A stretch of 6,525 bases of DNA from Planctomycetales bacterium (GTDB taxonomy: Bacteria > Planctomycetota > Planctomycetia > Isosphaerales > Isosphaeraceae): positions 1 through 6,525 of the forward strand of contig DAIDJI010000325.1 in assembly GCA_027451455.1 (NCBI GenBank), written 5' to 3'. How positions within the stretch are numbered: the first letter of the stretch is position 1; each line of letters opens with the position of its first letter. Below are positions 5,984-6,525 of the stretch, one piece after another. The position numbers and the translations under genes are program-made. The notes under the pieces are model-generated. The model made no database searches and was not told the origin of the DNA. It saw nothing but the letters and a program-made list of their open reading frames with translations.

Positions 5984-6525
5984 ATGAGCTCGCTCGATCC
6001 CGCGACCGCCCTGAAGCTCGAAGAATTGACCGAATCCACCGATCCCTCGATCTACGAGGTGACGACCGCCGGAGACGGCCCCGAGGGCTCGCTCCCGCTC
6101 ACCGGGGAGATGCTCCGCGACTGGCCCTCGGGCGACCTCTTCGGGCTCACCCAGAACGCCGGGATGGGATGGGAATCGAGCGAGGTGGCCCGCGACCCGT
6201 TCCTGATCCTCAGCACCCAGGGCGGCCTGCGCGACCACGACGGCCAGCCGATCGCGCTCGGCTACCACACCGGCCACTGGGAAATCGGCCTGCTCGTTCG
6301 CGAGGCGGCGCAGGAACTGCGCGGGCTCGACGTCGTCCCGTTTGCCGGGATGGTCTCCGACCCCTGCGACGGCCGGACCCAGGGCACCGCCGGGATGATG
6401 GATAGCCTCCCCTATCGGAACGATGCCGCGATCGTCTTCCGACGCCTGATCCGGTCGCTCCCCCGGCGGAAGGGCGTGCTGGGCGTCGCAACCTGCGACA
6501 AGGGCCTGCCCGCGATGATGATGGC
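5984..6525 (+). CDS. yjhG: YjhG/YagF-family D-xylonate dehydratase, N-terminal part (runs off the window)
   Basis: The first 180 codons of an IlvD/Edd-superfamily dehydratase are present with no stop before the window ends; the full E. coli relatives are about 650 residues. The family converts D-xylonate to 2-keto-3-deoxyxylonate using an Fe-S cluster. The match to E. coli YjhG, recalled from memory, is close: PSGDLFG (48-54), NAGMGW (58-63), SDPCDGRTQGT with C128, SLPYRND, RRLIRSLP and TCDKGLPA with C171. C171 in the CDK motif is the expected cluster ligand. There is no cysteine before C128, so the classical N-terminal CNxH ligand motif of IlvD is absent, as I recall also for YjhG. The ATG at 5984 gives a normal family N-terminus but has no good SD. 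An in-frame ATG at 5930 would add 18 Arg/Pro-rich residues and is less likely. It shares strand with the operon; D-xylonate is the best guess, with related sugar acids possible. Confidence 0.88.
   Translation, partial: MSSLDPATALKLEELTESTDPSIYEVTTAGDGPEGSLPLTGEMLRDWPSGDLFGLTQNAGMGWESSEVARDPFLILSTQGGLRDHDGQPIALGYHTGHWEIGLLVREAAQELRGLDVVPFAGMVSDPCDGRTQGTAGMMDSLPYRNDAAIVFRRLIRSLPRRKGVLGVATCDKGLPAMMM

Noticed and set aside
5893..6405. Plus-strand open frame of 170 codons overlapping the dehydratase start
   Set aside because: It is out of frame with the YjhG-type protein and gives an Arg/Pro-rich product. The frame from 5984 carries all the conserved dehydratase motifs.

Overview
The window is a gene-dense, high-GC stretch in which every gene I can support lies on the + strand. 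It reads as part of a bacterial catabolic operon. The strong G/C bias at third codon positions, the mix of gene families, and the pairing of a secreted S9 peptidase with sugar-acid and amino-acid catabolism suggest a planctomycete of the Isosphaeraceae type. That assignment is inference; there is no rRNA or other marker gene here.

Layout: (1) 1-199, the last 65 codons of a dihydrodipicolinate synthase/N-acetylneuraminate lyase family protein. (2) 231-1169, a proline racemase family enzyme with both catalytic cysteines, most likely 4-hydroxyproline 2-epimerase. (3) 1166-2491, a DadA-like FAD oxidoreductase, most likely D-hydroxyproline dehydrogenase. (4) 2488-3591, an enolase-superfamily enzyme resembling cis-3-hydroxy-L-proline dehydratase and hydroxyproline-betaine 2-epimerase. 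(5) 3619-5886, an exported dipeptidyl-peptidase IV (S9B) with the full catalytic and substrate-recognition set. (6) 5984 to the window end, the N-terminal 180 codons of a YjhG/YagF-type D-xylonate dehydratase. Genes 2-3 and 3-4 overlap by ATGA. Gaps 1-2 and 4-5 are about 30 bases, and the gap between 5 and 6 is 97 bases.

How the genes may work together: the epimerase would turn trans-4-hydroxy-L-proline into cis-4-hydroxy-D-proline. The FAD enzyme would oxidise that to pyrroline-4-hydroxy-2-carboxylate. A DHDPS-family deaminase, plausibly gene 1, would give alpha-ketoglutarate semialdehyde. The enolase-superfamily enzyme could admit a second hydroxyproline isomer or betaine. The exported DPP-IV, which releases Xaa-Pro dipeptides, could supply imino acids from proline/hydroxyproline-rich peptides such as collagen fragments. 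D-xylonate degradation by the oxidative (Weimberg) route also passes through alpha-ketoglutarate semialdehyde, so gene 6 may share the same exit. All families here are known. The possible novelty is the combination, not any single gene.

I saw no tRNA, rRNA, CRISPR array, insertion sequence, clear terminator or confident promoter. No gene-free stretch exceeds 100 bases.
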